DNA from: Kaistia sp. 32K
Lineage (GTDB): Bacteria > Pseudomonadota > Alphaproteobacteria > Rhizobiales > Kaistiaceae
Direction: 5' to 3'
Assembly: GCF_016629525.1 (NCBI RefSeq)
Contig: NZ_AP024269.1
Location: 62,001-126,000 of the forward strand
DNA: 64,000 nucleotides
Each line of letters starts with the position of its first letter. Within the stretch, counting starts at the first letter, position 1. The translations under genes and the position numbers were made by a program. Positions 44,184 to 53,114 of the stretch are shown one piece after another. The notes under the pieces are model-generated. The model did no database searches and had not been told where the DNA came from. It saw only the letters and a program-made list of their open reading frames with translations.

Positions 44184-45071
44184 TCAGGAGAGGTTGAGCA
44201 GCGCGAGGCTGTCGCGATGGATGATCTGTTCGATCTTGTCCTCCGGTACGCGCGGGAACTTCGTGCCCTCGACGATCGCGTTGACGGTCCGGAGGCCGTG
44301 GATGGTCTCGGCAGGCGTTGTGATCGGGTAGTCGGAGGCGAACAGCAGCTTGTCGAGCACGTTCCACTCGGTTGCCTTGATCAGGCTGTCGTAGAAGCTG
44401 TAGGGCCGGTAGAAGAGGCCGGAGAGGTCGGCATAGACGTTGGGGTGCTTGCGCACGACCACCGCCGTATCGACCGTCCAGGGATGGCCGAGATGGGCCA
44501 TGATGATCTTCAGGTCCGGATAGCGCGCCGCGATCTCGTCGATGACGAGCGGGTGGGCGTAGCGGATCGGCGCCATGCGGACGGGCGACGTGCCCATGTG
44601 CAGCAGGATCGGCAGGCCCTTCCTCTCCGCCTCGCGGAAGACGGCGAGGGCGCGGCTCTCGAACGGGTCGAAGTTCTGGTAGTTGGCGCCGAGCTTGATG
44701 CCCCTGAGGCCGAGGTCGCCGACGCCGCGCTCCAGCTCCTCCAGGCAGCGCGGATCATGCGGATGCACCGACATGAAGCCGATCAGCCGGTCGGGATGGG
44801 CGCGGACGAAGGCCGAGGTGGCGTCGTTGACGCCGACGGCGACATCGCCCGGCTCGTTGGCGCCGTTGACGCTGCCGGTCGGCTCGTTCGGCTGCCAGGC
44901 GATGCCGAAGACGATCGACTTGTCGGCCGGCTGCTGCGCTTCCAGGAATTCTTCCCAGTTGTAGACGGATTCGACCGCGCGATCGGGCCGCCATTTCGGA
45001 TTGGTCCGGCGCAGCTCGGCGGGAATCGCGCCGCGAAACTGCGGCGTGTGCGAGTGGACGTCGATGATCAT
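44184..45071 (-). CDS. TIM-barrel amidohydrolase (Amidohydro_2, ACMSD-like)
   Basis: A 295-residue metal-dependent hydrolase or decarboxylase. MIIDVHSHTP has the HxH metal motif at the N-terminus; GIKLGANYQNFDP, LLHMGTSP, IMAHLGHPW and LLFASDYPIT give the later His and Asp ligands. Family members are decarboxylases, lactonases or deaminases, so the reaction is open. Its ATG overlaps the IclR stop by 4 nt, and the aminotransferase starts 17 bp after its stop. Confidence 0.87.
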   Translation of the reverse strand: MIIDVHSHTPQFRGAIPAELRRTNPKWRPDRAVESVYNWEEFLEAQQPADKSIVFGIAWQPNEPTGSVNGANEPGDVAVGVNDATSAFVRAHPDRLIGFMSVHPHDPRCLEELERGVGDLGLRGIKLGANYQNFDPFESRALAVFREAERKGLPILLHMGTSPVRMAPIRYAHPLVIDEIAARYPDLKIIMAHLGHPWTVDTAVVVRKHPNVYADLSGLFYRPYSFYDSLIKATEWNVLDKLLFASDYPITTPAETIHGLRTVNAIVEGTKFPRVPEDKIEQIIHRDSLALLNLS

Positions 45072-45856
45072 GTCTTCTCTCCCTGGAAGCCCAGATCGCG
45101 CGAGATCCAATCGGCGCAGGCTTTGACGAGCGGAATGAGGGTGGCGAAGGTGTCGGCGTGGACCCGCGTGGTCGGGCCCGAGATGCTGACGCCGGCGATC
45201 GCCTTGCCGGAGTGATCGCGGATCGGCGCGGCGATGCAGCAGAGCCCTTCCTCGATCTCCTCGACATCGGTGGCGAAGCCGTTTTCCCGGATCCGGCTCA
45301 GCTGCTCGGCGAGCGCCGCGCGGTCGGTGATCGTGTGCGGGGTGCGCGGCTCCAGCGTCATGCCGGCGATAAGCGTCTGCTGCGCCGCGTCGTCCTGGAA
45401 GGCGAGCAGCGCCTTGCCGACGCCGCTGCAATGGAGCGGATCGCGGAAGCCGACGAAGGACGACATGCGCACCGAGCGGGTGCTGTCGATCTTGTCGATG
45501 CAGAGCGCGCTCGCCTGGCTCAGCACGGCGAGATGCACCGTCTCGCCGCTCTCGGCCATCAGCTGCTCGATATGGCGGCGCGCCACGCGGCGGATGTCGA
45601 GATCGCCGAGCGCGCGGGCGCCGACGACGAGCGCCAGCGTGCCGAGCCGATAGGTCTGCGTGCGGGGATCGCGATCGACGAACTGGCGCGCCGTCAGCGT
45701 CGCCAGCACGCGGAAGACGGTGCTCTTCGGCAGGTCGGTCGCCTCGGTGATCTGGTCGACGGTGAGCGCGCCGTTCTGGCCGGCAACGCACTCGATGATG
45801 TCGAGGGCCCGGTCGACGGAGCGGATAGCATAACGATCTTCAGATGAAGAATTCAT
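45068..45856 (-). CDS. IclR-family transcriptional regulator
   Basis: A 262-residue regulator with an N-terminal winged helix-turn-helix (AIRSVDRALDIIECVAGQNG, then TDLPKSTVFRVLATL) and a C-terminal GAF-like effector domain (GVGKALLAFQ, EEIEEGLCCIAAPIRD, AGVSISGPTTRV). It is the first gene of the catabolic operon and probably controls it. A 17-bp palindrome covers its start codon, a candidate autoregulatory site. Confidence 0.93.
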   Translation of the reverse strand: MNSSSEDRYAIRSVDRALDIIECVAGQNGALTVDQITEATDLPKSTVFRVLATLTARQFVDRDPRTQTYRLGTLALVVGARALGDLDIRRVARRHIEQLMAESGETVHLAVLSQASALCIDKIDSTRSVRMSSFVGFRDPLHCSGVGKALLAFQDDAAQQTLIAGMTLEPRTPHTITDRAALAEQLSRIRENGFATDVEEIEEGLCCIAAPIRDHSGKAIAGVSISGPTTRVHADTFATLIPLVKACADWISRDLGFQGEKT

Positions 45857-45858
45857 CT
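45842..45858. promoter_or_regulatory. Palindrome over the IclR start codon, candidate operator
   Basis: AGATGAA and TTCATCT flank GAA, a perfect 7-bp inverted repeat that includes the ATG at 45856. A+T-rich sequence with GAATTC and TTTATTCAG follows upstream of the gene and probably holds the promoter. Confidence 0.4.
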
Positions 45859-46120
45859 AATGAATTCCTGATTTATTCAGTAAATTAGACTAGGAGCGAC
45901 GAAAAAGCGTGTCAAGCCGCGACGGCATGTGTCGCGGCGCGGACGGCGTTGCGTTGTGTTGCGACGTCAGCGAACGGTTGGGGCGTCTGGAAGCCGCCGG
46001 CGGACAGCCGGCATCGGATCGGCCCATCGTTGGAGACGAGACAAGGCACCCGCCGGGATGGCGCAGCGGCAGGGAATTCAGAGGGATTTCAGAAGGGTGC
46101 CGGCGCCGAGGCGCGGGCGA
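45859..46120. other. Intergenic stretch with no recognised feature
   Basis: Apart from the A+T-rich part near 45860-45900 (probable IclR promoter), I see no gene, hairpin or repeat here. Confidence 0.5.
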
Positions 46121-46370
46121 TCAGTCCGGCTGGATCTTCGAGCCGTCGGCGCGGCGGGTGCCGTCGGCCTTCTCGCGGGCGATGCGTTCGAGGCGCTCGG
46201 CGCGGCGGGCGGCGACTTCTTCCGGCGTGCTGACCCGGGGCGGCGGCAGCTCCGCCGCCGCGGCGGCGATCGCTTCCGCGATGGCCGTATCGATGCCTTC
46301 GGCGATCAGGGCTGCTTTCAGTTCGTCGGTGCGGGACAGGGCGGCTTCCTCGATGGCCGCTGGACGGCGG
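46121..46370 (-). pseudogene. Probable gene remnant or small protein without a clear start
   Basis: Read on the minus strand, about 80 codons end in TGA at 46121-46123. The product is helical and charged (STPEEVAARRAERLERIARE, ending KADGTRRADGSKIQPD), and third codon positions are almost all G or C as in real genes of this window. No ATG, GTG or TTG opens the coding-like part; the frame is closed by a stop near 46407 and turns into low-quality Arg-rich sequence before it. It may be the 3' end of a truncated or frameshifted gene. I do not recognise the family. Confidence 0.4.
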
Positions 46371-46606
46371 CAGCGGATGCGCCGTCCTACCAGCCCCGTC
46401 CGCCGGGCTCAACAGGCGCCGCACGCCGTCCACGCCTGTCCGTCCGCGATCGCCGCAGCGCCGTCGCTTATCCCGGCGCGACCAAATGGCCGGAGATCGA
46501 CCTGCGGTTGATTCAGCCGACCGTTTCCAACTATTTGAAGGGACTGTGGATTGCAGCATTGCGGCCGGCGCGCGGTCGCGCGGCGGTTGGACGGGGACTG
46601 AGACCA

Positions 46607-48586
46607 TTGACGCATAAGCCGGCCGGATGGCTCGTGAACCTGACCCGCCTCAATCCCAAGTCGGCCTGGCCCTGGCGTCATTCCATCCGCACCGCGCTGG
46701 CAGTGACGGTGCCGCTGGCGATCGGCCTCCTCGTCGGGCAGCTGGAGGCGTCGCTCCTCGTCGCCCTCGGCGCGCTGCTGAACTCGGTCAAGGTGCGGTC
46801 CGATCCCTATCGGGCCCGTTTCCGCAGCTTCCTGATCATCGTGCCGATCGCCATGACGGGCTTCGTGCTGGGCGCGCTGGTGGCCGGGCACGGGCCCCTA
46901 ACGCTGATGCTGCTGATCGGGCTCGGCCTGGTCTCCGGCCTGATCAGCGGCTATGGCGCGACCTACTCCACCGGCGCCATGCAGATGCTCATTCTCGCCG
47001 TCATCGCCGCCGGCCATGCATCCGGCTCGATCTGGGTGCCGCCGCTGCTGTTCGCTTCCGGCGCCCTCTATGCGGCGTTGCTCTTGGCGATAGAGGCGGC
47101 CTTCGATCGGCGCATGCCGGAGCGGGCGGCGCTGGCGCAGCTCTTCCATGCGCTGGCGCAGCTCGCCAGGAGTGCCGCCCAGCCGGCGCAGGAGAAATCG
47201 GCGGCGTCGCTCGCGACCCCGCTGGAGCAGCAGCGCCGCCACGTGACCGACGCGATGCTCAAGGCCTATTCCGGGCTGCTGCAGACCCGGTTGGCGGACG
47301 AGGGAAGCACGCCGGAGACCGATCGGCACGCGGTCGTGCTGGCGAGCGCCGACCTGGTCTTCTCGGGCATCGTCGCGGGCGGCTTCGACCCGGCCGAGCT
47401 GCACGGCATCGCGCATTATCTCGACGAGATCGCGACGGCGGTGCGGAAGGGGCACGGACGGCCGAAGCGCCCGGCCGACCTGCCGGAAGCGAGCGGGCTG
47501 GGCGGCAGGGTCGACAACCTCGCCGACAGCCTCTGGCCCGACACCGTGCCGCCGCGCCCGGCGCGCAGGGCGCGCGCCAAGGCGGCCGCCGCGCCGGTCC
47601 CGGATCTCGCCACGCGGCTGCGCGCGCTGGCGGCGCGGCTGGCGCTCGGACAGGACGTCGTCGTCTCGGCGCTGCAGCTGGCGCTCTGCCTCGGCATCGC
47701 CTTCGCCGTGCAGGACATTCTCGGCGGCGCCCGGTCCTACTGGATCCCGCTCTGCGTCGTGATCGTGCTGAAGCCGGATTTCGGCTCGGTCTTTGTGCGC
47801 GCCGTGCAGCGTTCGCTGGGCACGATCGTCGGCGTCGCCATCGGCGTCGTCCTGCTGACCTTCATCCCCAAGGGCTGGTGGCTGCTGGCCAGCATGGGCG
47901 TGCTCGGCGCCGTGATCCCGGCCGCCGGCCAGCGCAGCTATGCGATGCAATGCGCGGTGCTGACGCCGCTCGTGCTGATCCTGATCGACATGACGGTGCC
48001 GGGGGCAACTGTCGATTTCGGCCCGCAGCGCCTGGTCGACACGCTGATCGGATCGGCGATCGCGCTGGTCTTCGGCTATCTGGTCTGGCCGCGCGACCCG
48101 GGCACCCAGATCCTCGCTTCCTTCACCAAGGCGATGAGCGCCTCCGCCGCCTATCTGCGGGCGGCCGCGGCTCCCGTCCCCGCCGACGAGGCCGAGCTTC
48201 CGGCCTCGCGGTCGGCGCTGCTGATGGCGACGATGGCGGCCTATAGCAGCCTCTCCAATGTCCGCACGACGCTGCAGCGGGCGATCGCCGAGCCGCCGCC
48301 GGCGAGCCGCGAGGCCGCCGCCTGGTTCCCGGTCGTCGTCGAGGCGGAGCGTCTCTGCGATCGCATCACCCGGCTGGCGCAGCAGAACGCGACCGGCGCG
48401 ATCACGCTCGATCCCGCCGCCGTCGAACCGCGCGTCGCGGTGCTGAAATTGCTGGGAGCCGAGGCGCCGGCGAAGCATGCGCCGGTCGCGGAGCCGGGCA
48501 AGCCGGCCGCAGATGGCGACGCGGCGTTCCGCGAGATCGACCTCGAGCTCGACCAGCTGACCAGGATGCTGGAGCCGGCGCGCTAG
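46607..48586 (+). CDS. FUSC-family inner membrane transporter (aromatic acid/fusaric acid exporter type)
   Basis: About 659 residues. Two hydrophobic blocks of five to six helices (starting SIRTALAVTVPLAIGLLVGQ and, in the second half, VVVSALQLALCLGIAFAVQD) separated by cytoplasmic segments are the FUSC/YccS layout; GGARSYWIPLCVVIVLKPDF and LGTIVGVAIGVV are typical. The start is uncertain: TTG at 46607 or GTG at 46634; the open frame goes back to 45929 but reads across the remnant on the other strand. It stands alone, without adaptor or outer membrane partner. Confidence 0.8.
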   Translation: MTHKPAGWLVNLTRLNPKSAWPWRHSIRTALAVTVPLAIGLLVGQLEASLLVALGALLNSVKVRSDPYRARFRSFLIIVPIAMTGFVLGALVAGHGPLTLMLLIGLGLVSGLISGYGATYSTGAMQMLILAVIAAGHASGSIWVPPLLFASGALYAALLLAIEAAFDRRMPERAALAQLFHALAQLARSAAQPAQEKSAASLATPLEQQRRHVTDAMLKAYSGLLQTRLADEGSTPETDRHAVVLASADLVFSGIVAGGFDPAELHGIAHYLDEIATAVRKGHGRPKRPADLPEASGLGGRVDNLADSLWPDTVPPRPARRARAKAAAAPVPDLATRLRALAARLALGQDVVVSALQLALCLGIAFAVQDILGGARSYWIPLCVVIVLKPDFGSVFVRAVQRSLGTIVGVAIGVVLLTFIPKGWWLLASMGVLGAVIPAAGQRSYAMQCAVLTPLVLILIDMTVPGATVDFGPQRLVDTLIGSAIALVFGYLVWPRDPGTQILASFTKAMSASAAYLRAAAAPVPADEAELPASRSALLMATMAAYSSLSNVRTTLQRAIAEPPPASREAAAWFPVVVEAERLCDRITRLAQQNATGAITLDPAAVEPRVAVLKLLGAEAPAKHAPVAEPGKPAADGDAAFREIDLELDQLTRMLEPAR

Positions 48587-48649
48587 GGTCCGGACTCCGC
48601 TGGGAATGGGATGCCGGTCCGCGTCGAGACTACGCCAACCGGTTGGGCG

Positions 48650-49693
48650 TCAGATCTTGCGGCCGGTATCGGACAGCAGCGTCACCGGCGTCAGGGTCGC
48701 GGTGGCGATCTGGTGCAGGTGGGGCATGTATTCCGCCCGCATGGTGGAATAGGCCTGGAGGCAGGCGGCCCGGTCCGGGTTCACCGGCAGGCCGGCGCGG
48801 ACGAAGGCATCGTAGATGCCGTTGAAATCATCGGCGGTGCCGGGAAGCGTCTCCGGCTTCGAGACCTTTTCGCTGGCGCCGAGCGCGTGCGCGATCACGC
48901 GCATCGTCGTGATTCCTTCGGCCTGGCAGAGGCGCACTTCCGACGGTGTCTTGGAGGCGAGGCAGGCGATCGCCGCCGTGGCGGCGTCGAGCACGGTCGC
49001 CGAAGAGACGATCCAGGTCTTGCCCCGGTAGATCGCCGGCACGTAGCTCAGGATGGGCGCCAGCGTGTGCGTCTCGCGCAGCGCGCGGAACCAGTCCTCC
49101 CAGTCCTCCCAGCGCTGGTGGATCGCGCCGCCTTGCTGCTCGGCCAGCAGCCATGTGACGTAGCGCTCGGCGTTCGGGCTGTCGTCGGTGCGGGCATAGA
49201 GCCAGCCGACGCGGCTCTCGCGCGCCTGCACGGAGGCCTGGTAGCCCGGGACGAAGGTGAAGAGCAGCATGACGATGGCGAGGCCGATCGCGGCCTGGAA
49301 CACCGCCAGATACTCGCCGATCAGATTGCTGGGCGTCAGATAGCCGAGCGTGCTGAGCGCCGAGCCGCTGGAGCTGAGCGCGCGCCAGAATTCCGGCTCG
49401 ATCCGAAGGCTCCAGAGGATGCCGGTGAAGGCGAACTGGACCATCAGGAACCAGATCACCACCGAGATCAGGACGAAGAGCGGCATGACCCAGGCCTGCC
49501 GCCGCTGGATCTCGACATGCGTCGCCTCGGGGGGAATGAAGCGGTGCACGATGGCGATCGCGGCTCGGCGGGCGCCTCGCTCGACGAAGTCGTCGGCCTT
49601 CGAATTCAAGAGCGCGACGACGACGATAGAGCGGAAATACAGGACGAGCAGGGCAACGCCCCCAAGGCCTGCAAGGATTTGGAGCGCGAGCAC
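48650..49693 (-). CDS. Membrane protein resembling a two-TM K+ channel with altered filter
   Basis: A 347-residue protein starting at GTG, preceded by GGGGGA. TM segments at residues about 5-28, 70-93 and 125-150. Between the last two lies a pore-loop-like segment, FWRALSSSGSALSTLGYLTP (residues 102-121), similar to the Ion_trans_2 filter STxGYGD but with GYL in place of GYG. The C-terminal 195 residues are soluble and unrecognised. It is 52 bp downstream of the urea transporter on the same strand, so it may be the last gene of the urease operon. Function is inferred only from this similarity. Confidence 0.6.
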   Translation of the reverse strand: MLALQILAGLGGVALLVLYFRSIVVVALLNSKADDFVERGARRAAIAIVHRFIPPEATHVEIQRRQAWVMPLFVLISVVIWFLMVQFAFTGILWSLRIEPEFWRALSSSGSALSTLGYLTPSNLIGEYLAVFQAAIGLAIVMLLFTFVPGYQASVQARESRVGWLYARTDDSPNAERYVTWLLAEQQGGAIHQRWEDWEDWFRALRETHTLAPILSYVPAIYRGKTWIVSSATVLDAATAAIACLASKTPSEVRLCQAEGITTMRVIAHALGASEKVSKPETLPGTADDFNGIYDAFVRAGLPVNPDRAACLQAYSTMRAEYMPHLHQIATATLTPVTLLSDTGRKI

Positions 49694-49745
49694 CGTGGAT
49701 CCCCCGATGAAGGTTAGCGGACAGGTGGATTGCGAAGCGCGGGCG

Positions 49746-50768
49746 TCACGGCTTCTTGGCGAACAGCCCGCCCTGCATCCGGCCGTGCGGATGCGGCTTC
49801 AGATCGGCCTTCGGCAGCAGGAACAGCCAGGTCACGAACACGAACGGCGCCGTGAAGGTCGGGATGCCGATGGGCGCGATCGCCGCGTCCAGCGCGCCCT
49901 GCACCAGGACGGTGAAGATCGTCCCGAGCAGCGCGAACAGCGTGACCCGGAGCGACGGCGCGTAGAACACCGCGCCGAGCGCCACCGCCGTCAGCACGGC
50001 GCTGAAGCCGTAGAGGCCGGCCGTCACCGAGCCGAGGCTGGCGCCGAGCACGAGCGACACGGCGAGCGCCACGGCGGCGCCGAGTGCCGCGAACAGCGCC
50101 GCGAAGGGGGAGCTGATAAGCAGGCCGACGAGCACCAGCACGCCGCTGACCGGATTGTTGATCAGGAAGACCTGCGCCGGTCCCTTGAGCCAGGCGACGA
50201 ACAGATCGACCGCCGTCAGCGCCGGCTCGGCGCCGGTCGCCGCCACGGCGTGCGGCAGCGCCGGCGGGCCCATCGAGGCGATCGGCAGATGGCCGAACGA
50301 ATAGGCGCCGAGGACGAGGAACCAGGTCGTCAGCACGAAGGGGAAGGTGAGGGCGGGGGTTTCCCAGGTCTTCATGACCTTGGAGACGGCCAGCATCACG
50401 ACGGTCGAGACGGCGGCGCCGACGACCAGGATGAACCACATGGCCGCGCCGTCCGCCAGGAAGGTCGGCACGGCGGCGCCGACGAGCACGCCGTTGAAGC
50501 CGAACAGGCCCTGTTGGAGCGTGGCTTCATCGGCCTCGAGGATGATGGCGGTGACGGTCGCGATGACGAGCGCCACGACCGCGCCGATGGCGATGTCGAT
50601 CTGGCCGCCGGCAATGGCGCCCCAGACGATCGCGGCAAGGAAGAACAGGCCGGTCAGCGGGTTGTTCTGGAAGATGACCTGGCCGGCGCCGCGAAGGTTG
50701 ATGTCGATGAACCGCAGGACAGGGTTCTTCGAGGCGGCGTTCGTCCAAGTGGAGAGTGCATCCGACAT
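49746..50768 (-). CDS. Urea transporter (UT family)
   Basis: A 340-residue channel-like transporter of the UT/Yut family. Two homologous halves are visible: FIDINLRGAGQVIFQNNPLTGLFFL near the N-terminus and WLKGPAQVFLINNPVSGVLVLVGLL in the second half, each with the NNP(L/V)(T/S)G signature; QGLFGFNGVLVGAA and AGLYGFSAVLTAVALG also repeat. It feeds urea to the urease encoded upstream, as in Brucella ure-2. Confidence 0.92.
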   Translation of the reverse strand: MSDALSTWTNAASKNPVLRFIDINLRGAGQVIFQNNPLTGLFFLAAIVWGAIAGGQIDIAIGAVVALVIATVTAIILEADEATLQQGLFGFNGVLVGAAVPTFLADGAAMWFILVVGAAVSTVVMLAVSKVMKTWETPALTFPFVLTTWFLVLGAYSFGHLPIASMGPPALPHAVAATGAEPALTAVDLFVAWLKGPAQVFLINNPVSGVLVLVGLLISSPFAALFAALGAAVALAVSLVLGASLGSVTAGLYGFSAVLTAVALGAVFYAPSLRVTLFALLGTIFTVLVQGALDAAIAPIGIPTFTAPFVFVTWLFLLPKADLKPHPHGRMQGGLFAKKP

Positions 50769-50797
50769 TTCGGCCCCCTGACATCTGATGCGGGTTG

Positions 50798-50819
50798 CCG
50801 CCGGCCCCCCGGCCGGCGG
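50798..50819. promoter_or_regulatory. Strong G+C hairpin between ureD and urea transporter genes
   Basis: Perfect 9-bp arms CCGCCGGCC (50798-50806) and GGCCGGCGG (50811-50819) with a CCCC loop lie in the 71-bp gap. There is no T run on the minus-strand side, so it is more likely an mRNA-stability or partial-attenuation element than a terminator. Confidence 0.5.
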
Positions 50820-50839
50820 GTCGTCTCAGGCCCGCGGGC

Positions 50840-51748
50840 TCACGCCCACAGGAAGTTCTCCGGCACCTTGTGGCCCGTGACGATCTCGCGGGCCTCCGAC
50901 CAGAATTCGCGGATCTTCGCCATCACCGGCGCGGATTCCATCGCCAGCACCTTGAAGATGATGCCCGCGTCGTTGGGCAGGCGACTGGCGCCGTAGGCGA
51001 TCTCGTTCTCGCGGTCGAAAGCCGGCGTGATCGCATCGAACAGCGCGTCGGCCTTGTCCTTCGGCGTCAGCACGACGACGTTGCCGAAGACATGGAAGTC
51101 ACCCATCATTCCCATCCGCGCCAGAGCGTGGACTTCGGGCTCGAGGATGAACTTCTCCGTGAACAGCGAGTTTCCGTCCGGCCTTGCCGCCTCGATCGTC
51201 GACGAGAACAGCTTGTACTGGAAGATCTCGCCGTCGCGGTAGTGCTTCCGGCCCGGCATCATGATCTCCGAGTAGATCAGGGTGGCGGTCGGATCGATCG
51301 AGATCTTGGTGGACTGGATGAAGCGCGAGTTCTTCTGCGGGATGATCGGCCGCGAGATGTATTCCAGGTAGGACCCTTCCGCCAAGGTGAGCGTCTGGGT
51401 CTGGCTGGCGTAGTTCGCGTCCATCTCGTGGATGCGCGTGGCCGACTGCGTCGTGACATGCGCCTGCGCGTCGGTCGCCAGGTCGATCTCGATGACGTTG
51501 CGATCGCCCTGCAGGATGCCGCCGGCATTGGAGATGATGGAGATGCAGGGCAGGCCCGGCATCTCCTCATCCCAGTACAAGGCCTGCTGCACGATCAGCG
51601 GCGCGCGCCGGTGCAGGGTGCGAAGGACGCTTCGATGCGGACCCGGTTCGAAACCGAGCCGCAAGAATGCGTTCTTACCGAAGGAACCGCTCGGCAGCTG
51701 CGGGGGTTCGTCCTGGTAGGCCCCCAGTTCCTTGGCGTCGCTGAACAT
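50840..51748 (-). CDS. ureD: Urease accessory protein UreD (UreH)
   Basis: A 302-residue urease chaperone that scaffolds UreF and UreG during nickel loading. Family segments: LRTLHRRAPLIVQQALYWDEE, ISNAGGILQGDR (the conserved GGI(L)xGD motif), HVTTQSATRIH, and YLEYISRPIIP. Its start overlaps the ureG stop by one base (TGATG). The last 30 residues (WSEARE...ENFLWA) are as in Brucella-type UreD proteins, as far as I can judge. Confidence 0.93.
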   Translation of the reverse strand: MFSDAKELGAYQDEPPQLPSGSFGKNAFLRLGFEPGPHRSVLRTLHRRAPLIVQQALYWDEEMPGLPCISIISNAGGILQGDRNVIEIDLATDAQAHVTTQSATRIHEMDANYASQTQTLTLAEGSYLEYISRPIIPQKNSRFIQSTKISIDPTATLIYSEIMMPGRKHYRDGEIFQYKLFSSTIEAARPDGNSLFTEKFILEPEVHALARMGMMGDFHVFGNVVVLTPKDKADALFDAITPAFDRENEIAYGASRLPNDAGIIFKVLAMESAPVMAKIREFWSEAREIVTGHKVPENFLWA

Positions 51749-52383
51749 CAGGCCTCGGCTTTGTCGGTGGTTTCGAACAGGAGGTTCTGACGAATGAGGT
51801 TGGTCAGCTCCTCGATGCCCTCATTGGTCTTGCAGTTCGTGAAGACGAACGGCTTCTTGCCGCGCATCATGCGGGAATCGTCGTCCATGACCTGCAGGCT
51901 GGCGCCGACATAGGGGGCGAGATCGGTCTTGTTGATGACCAGGATGTCGGAATGGCTGACGCCCGGGCCGTTCTTGCGCGGGATCTTGTCGCCGGCGGCG
52001 ACGTCGATCACGTAGATGAAGAAGTCGACCAGCGCCGGGCTGAAGGTCAGCGTCAGGTTGTCGCCGCCGCTCTCGATCAGGACGAGGTCGGAATCGGGGA
52101 ACTTCTCTTCCATCTCCTCGACGGCGGCGAGGTTCATGCTGGGGTCTTCGCGCACGGCGGTGTGCGGGCAGCCGCCCGTCTCGACGCCGATGATGCGCTC
52201 CTCGAGCAGGATGCCACGCAGCGTGCGCTGCACGTGCTTGGCGTCTTCCGTGGTCACGACGTCGTTGGTGATGACCAGGATGCGATAGCCGAGCTTCACC
52301 AGCACTGGCGTGATCGCCTCGATGATGGCGGTCTTGCCGGAACCGACAGGGCCACCAATTCCAATCCGGGGGATCTTTTTCAT
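51748..52383 (-). CDS. ureG: Urease accessory GTPase UreG
   Basis: A 211-residue SIMIBI GTPase that delivers Ni2+ to apo-urease. P-loop GPVGSGKT (residues 11-18), the nickel-binding CPH motif in [13 protein letters not shown] (Cys72, His74), [17 protein letters not shown], and the guanine-binding NKTD. It lies between ureF and ureD with short spacing. Confidence 0.97.
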   Translation of the reverse strand: MKKIPRIGIGGPVGSGKTAIIEAITPVLVKLGYRILVITNDVVTTEDAKHVQRTLRGILLEERIIGVETGGCPHTAVREDPSMNLAAVEEMEEKFPDSDLVLIESGGDNLTLTFSPALVDFFIYVIDVAAGDKIPRKNGPGVSHSDILVINKTDLAPYVGASLQVMDDDSRMMRGKKPFVFTNCKTNEGIEELTNLIRQNLLFETTDKAEA

Positions 52384-52403
52384 AGTGCTATCCAGCTACC
52401 TTG

Positions 52404-53114
52404 TTAGTTCATGAACATGCGCACGTGACCCTTGACGTGCACCGCCGCGAGAATGTCGACAATCGGAGCGAAGCTTGCCATCTCGTCGATCTCGGCGTCG
52501 GCGACCCGGTCATAGACCGGACCGACCTGATCGACGACGTCCAGTAGGATCTTCTGGGTATCGACGAACGAGATCCTCATCAGGCGAAGCGCCGCGCTCA
52601 GCACGCCGTTTCCGACGCCATATTGATGCACGCCGAACGCGTCGCGCCGATTGGCGCCGAGCGTGGCCAGCGTGATGGCGAGGCTGACCGGATGGGTGCC
52701 GGGCGTCTCGCCACGCTTGATGCGCTGGAACCAGTCGCGCGGCAGCTCCGCCTCGATCATTCCCGACGACAGCTCGCAGAGCTTCTTGCCCATGCGAACC
52801 GTCATCAGGCGCGTCTCCTCGTTCAGCTTGCGCTGATAGGTCAGCCGATCGATGCGCAGCAGTTCGTCGACGTCGCCGGCCTCGACCGCCCGATGGGCGC
52901 AAAGCACCGCCACACCGTCGCTGGTGGCGGCCTGCCACATCGCTGTCTCGGTGTAGGCGCGCAAGGTGGCCGGGCCGTCGACGATCCCCTCCTGAATGGC
53001 GGTTTCCAGTCCGTTGGAGAACGAGAAACCGCCGACAGGAAGGGCCGAGTCGGCGAACTGAAGCAGATAGAGGAGCTCCGACAGGGACCGGCCGGATTCG
53101 GCCTCAGTGGTCAT
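52404..53114 (-). CDS. ureF: Urease accessory protein UreF
   Basis: A 236-residue all-helical chaperone that activates UreG in the UreDFG complex. LLQFADSALPVGGFSFSNGLE is the classic N-terminal UreF motif; the mid part PVSLAITLATLGANRRDAF is also typical. The start at 53114 overlaps the ureE 3' end by 11 bases; the frame is open further into ureE but that part reads His-tail DNA in another frame. Confidence 0.94.
   Translation of the reverse strand: MTTEAESGRSLSELLYLLQFADSALPVGGFSFSNGLETAIQEGIVDGPATLRAYTETAMWQAATSDGVAVLCAHRAVEAGDVDELLRIDRLTYQRKLNEETRLMTVRMGKKLCELSSGMIEAELPRDWFQRIKRGETPGTHPVSLAITLATLGANRRDAFGVHQYGVGNGVLSAALRLMRISFVDTQKILLDVVDQVGPVYDRVADAEIDEMASFAPIVDILAAVHVKGHVRMFMN

Noticed and set aside
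46898..48478. Long minus-strand open frame opposite the FUSC gene
   Set aside because: Composition is typical of antisense reading (Arg, His, Asp, Gln runs), and the plus strand has clear membrane helices.
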